Source of the DNA: Candidatus Shapirobacteria bacterium
GTDB taxonomy: Bacteria > Patescibacteriota > Microgenomatia > UBA12405
Length of the DNA: 6,126 nucleotides
NCBI GenBank assembly: GCA_018500045.2
Contig: JAHBAQ020000055.1
Coordinates: 1-6,126, forward strand
Direction of reading: 5' to 3'
The notes under the pieces are model-generated. The model saw only the letters and a program-made list of their open reading frames with translations, did no database searches and was not told the DNA's origin. Below are positions 5,997 through 6,126 of this stretch, piece after piece (within the stretch, counting starts at the first letter, position 1; each line of letters begins with the position of its first letter). The position numbers were made by a program, and so were the translations under genes.

Positions 5997-6126
5997 ATGA
6001 AGCGAACAAAAAACCTGGCTTTATTAATACTATCAATAATTGTTTTATTATCGACATTTTTTAATGTTCTAAATCAGTATAACACGCTTAAAATGGCTAA
6101 AAGAAAAAATCTGGAACTTAAGGTAA
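5997..6126 (+). CDS. FtsB/DivIC-like septum formation protein, N-terminal fragment (runs off the right edge)
   Basis: Forty-three codons from the ATG at 5997 are open to the window edge. The product starts with a basic MKRTKN, then one hydrophobic span (about residues 7-24), then a polar, Lys/Asn/Leu-rich segment (LNQYNTLKMAKRKNLELK) that looks like the start of an extracytoplasmic coiled coil. This bitopic plan (short cytoplasmic tail, one span, coiled coil) is that of FtsB/DivIC, which join FtsL and the FtsQ/DivIB group in the divisome. The match is architectural, not by a diagnostic motif, and other small single-span coiled-coil proteins would look alike at this length. In-frame TAG at 5976-5978 excludes a longer start. 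Confidence 0.5.
   Translation, partial: MKRTKNLALLILSIIVLLSTFFNVLNQYNTLKMAKRKNLELKV

Overview
This AT-rich window carries tightly packed short-intergenic genes and reads like a fragment of a Candidate Phyla Radiation (Patescibacteria) chromosome, perhaps of the Microgenomates type. That placement is an inference. It rests on the solitary type IV secretion-like motor ATPase with a small companion gene, the divergent Xer-type recombinase and the very compact layout. TGA acts as a normal stop (positions 2740-2742), so the code is the standard bacterial one, not the UGA-Gly code of Gracilibacteria/SR1.

Layout, left to right. Positions 1-53 (minus) hold the first 17 codons of a DnaG primase, whose body lies outside the window. 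Upstream of it on the same strand are a trans-isoprenyl diphosphate synthase (119-1192) and, overlapping its start by 17 bases, a multi-pass membrane protein of unknown function (1176-2333). A 34-base divergent promoter region (2334-2367) separates these from a plus-strand pair: a 124-residue protein (2368-2742) and, with ATGA stop/start overlap, a 777-residue membrane-anchored VirD4/TraD/HerA-like ATPase (2739-5072). A minus-strand tyrosine recombinase (5069-5935) converges on the ATPase so that the two stop codons overlap. A 61-base divergent spacer leads to the start of a plus-strand FtsB/DivIC-like protein (5997 to the window edge).

The clearest unusual signal is at the gene starts. Three genes that begin a transcription unit (dnaG, the membrane protein, the small plus-strand protein) each have a near-consensus -10 box (TATAAT, TATAAT, TATACT) followed by exactly six bases and then the start codon, with no Shine-Dalgarno. 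This geometry puts transcription initiation at or next to the start codon and predicts leaderless mRNAs. A weaker version precedes the recombinase.

The second point of interest is the recombinase. It keeps both arginines, the second histidine and the tyrosine of the Xer active site, but the usual catalytic lysine is Glu and the box-II histidine is Asn.

Functionally, the isoprenyl synthase would supply lipid carriers. The small protein and ATPase probably form one DNA- or protein-moving machine at the membrane. The recombinase and the FtsB-like protein would belong to chromosome resolution and division. I see no tRNA, rRNA, CRISPR array, insertion sequence or convincing intrinsic terminator. 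No intergenic stretch reaches 300 bases.
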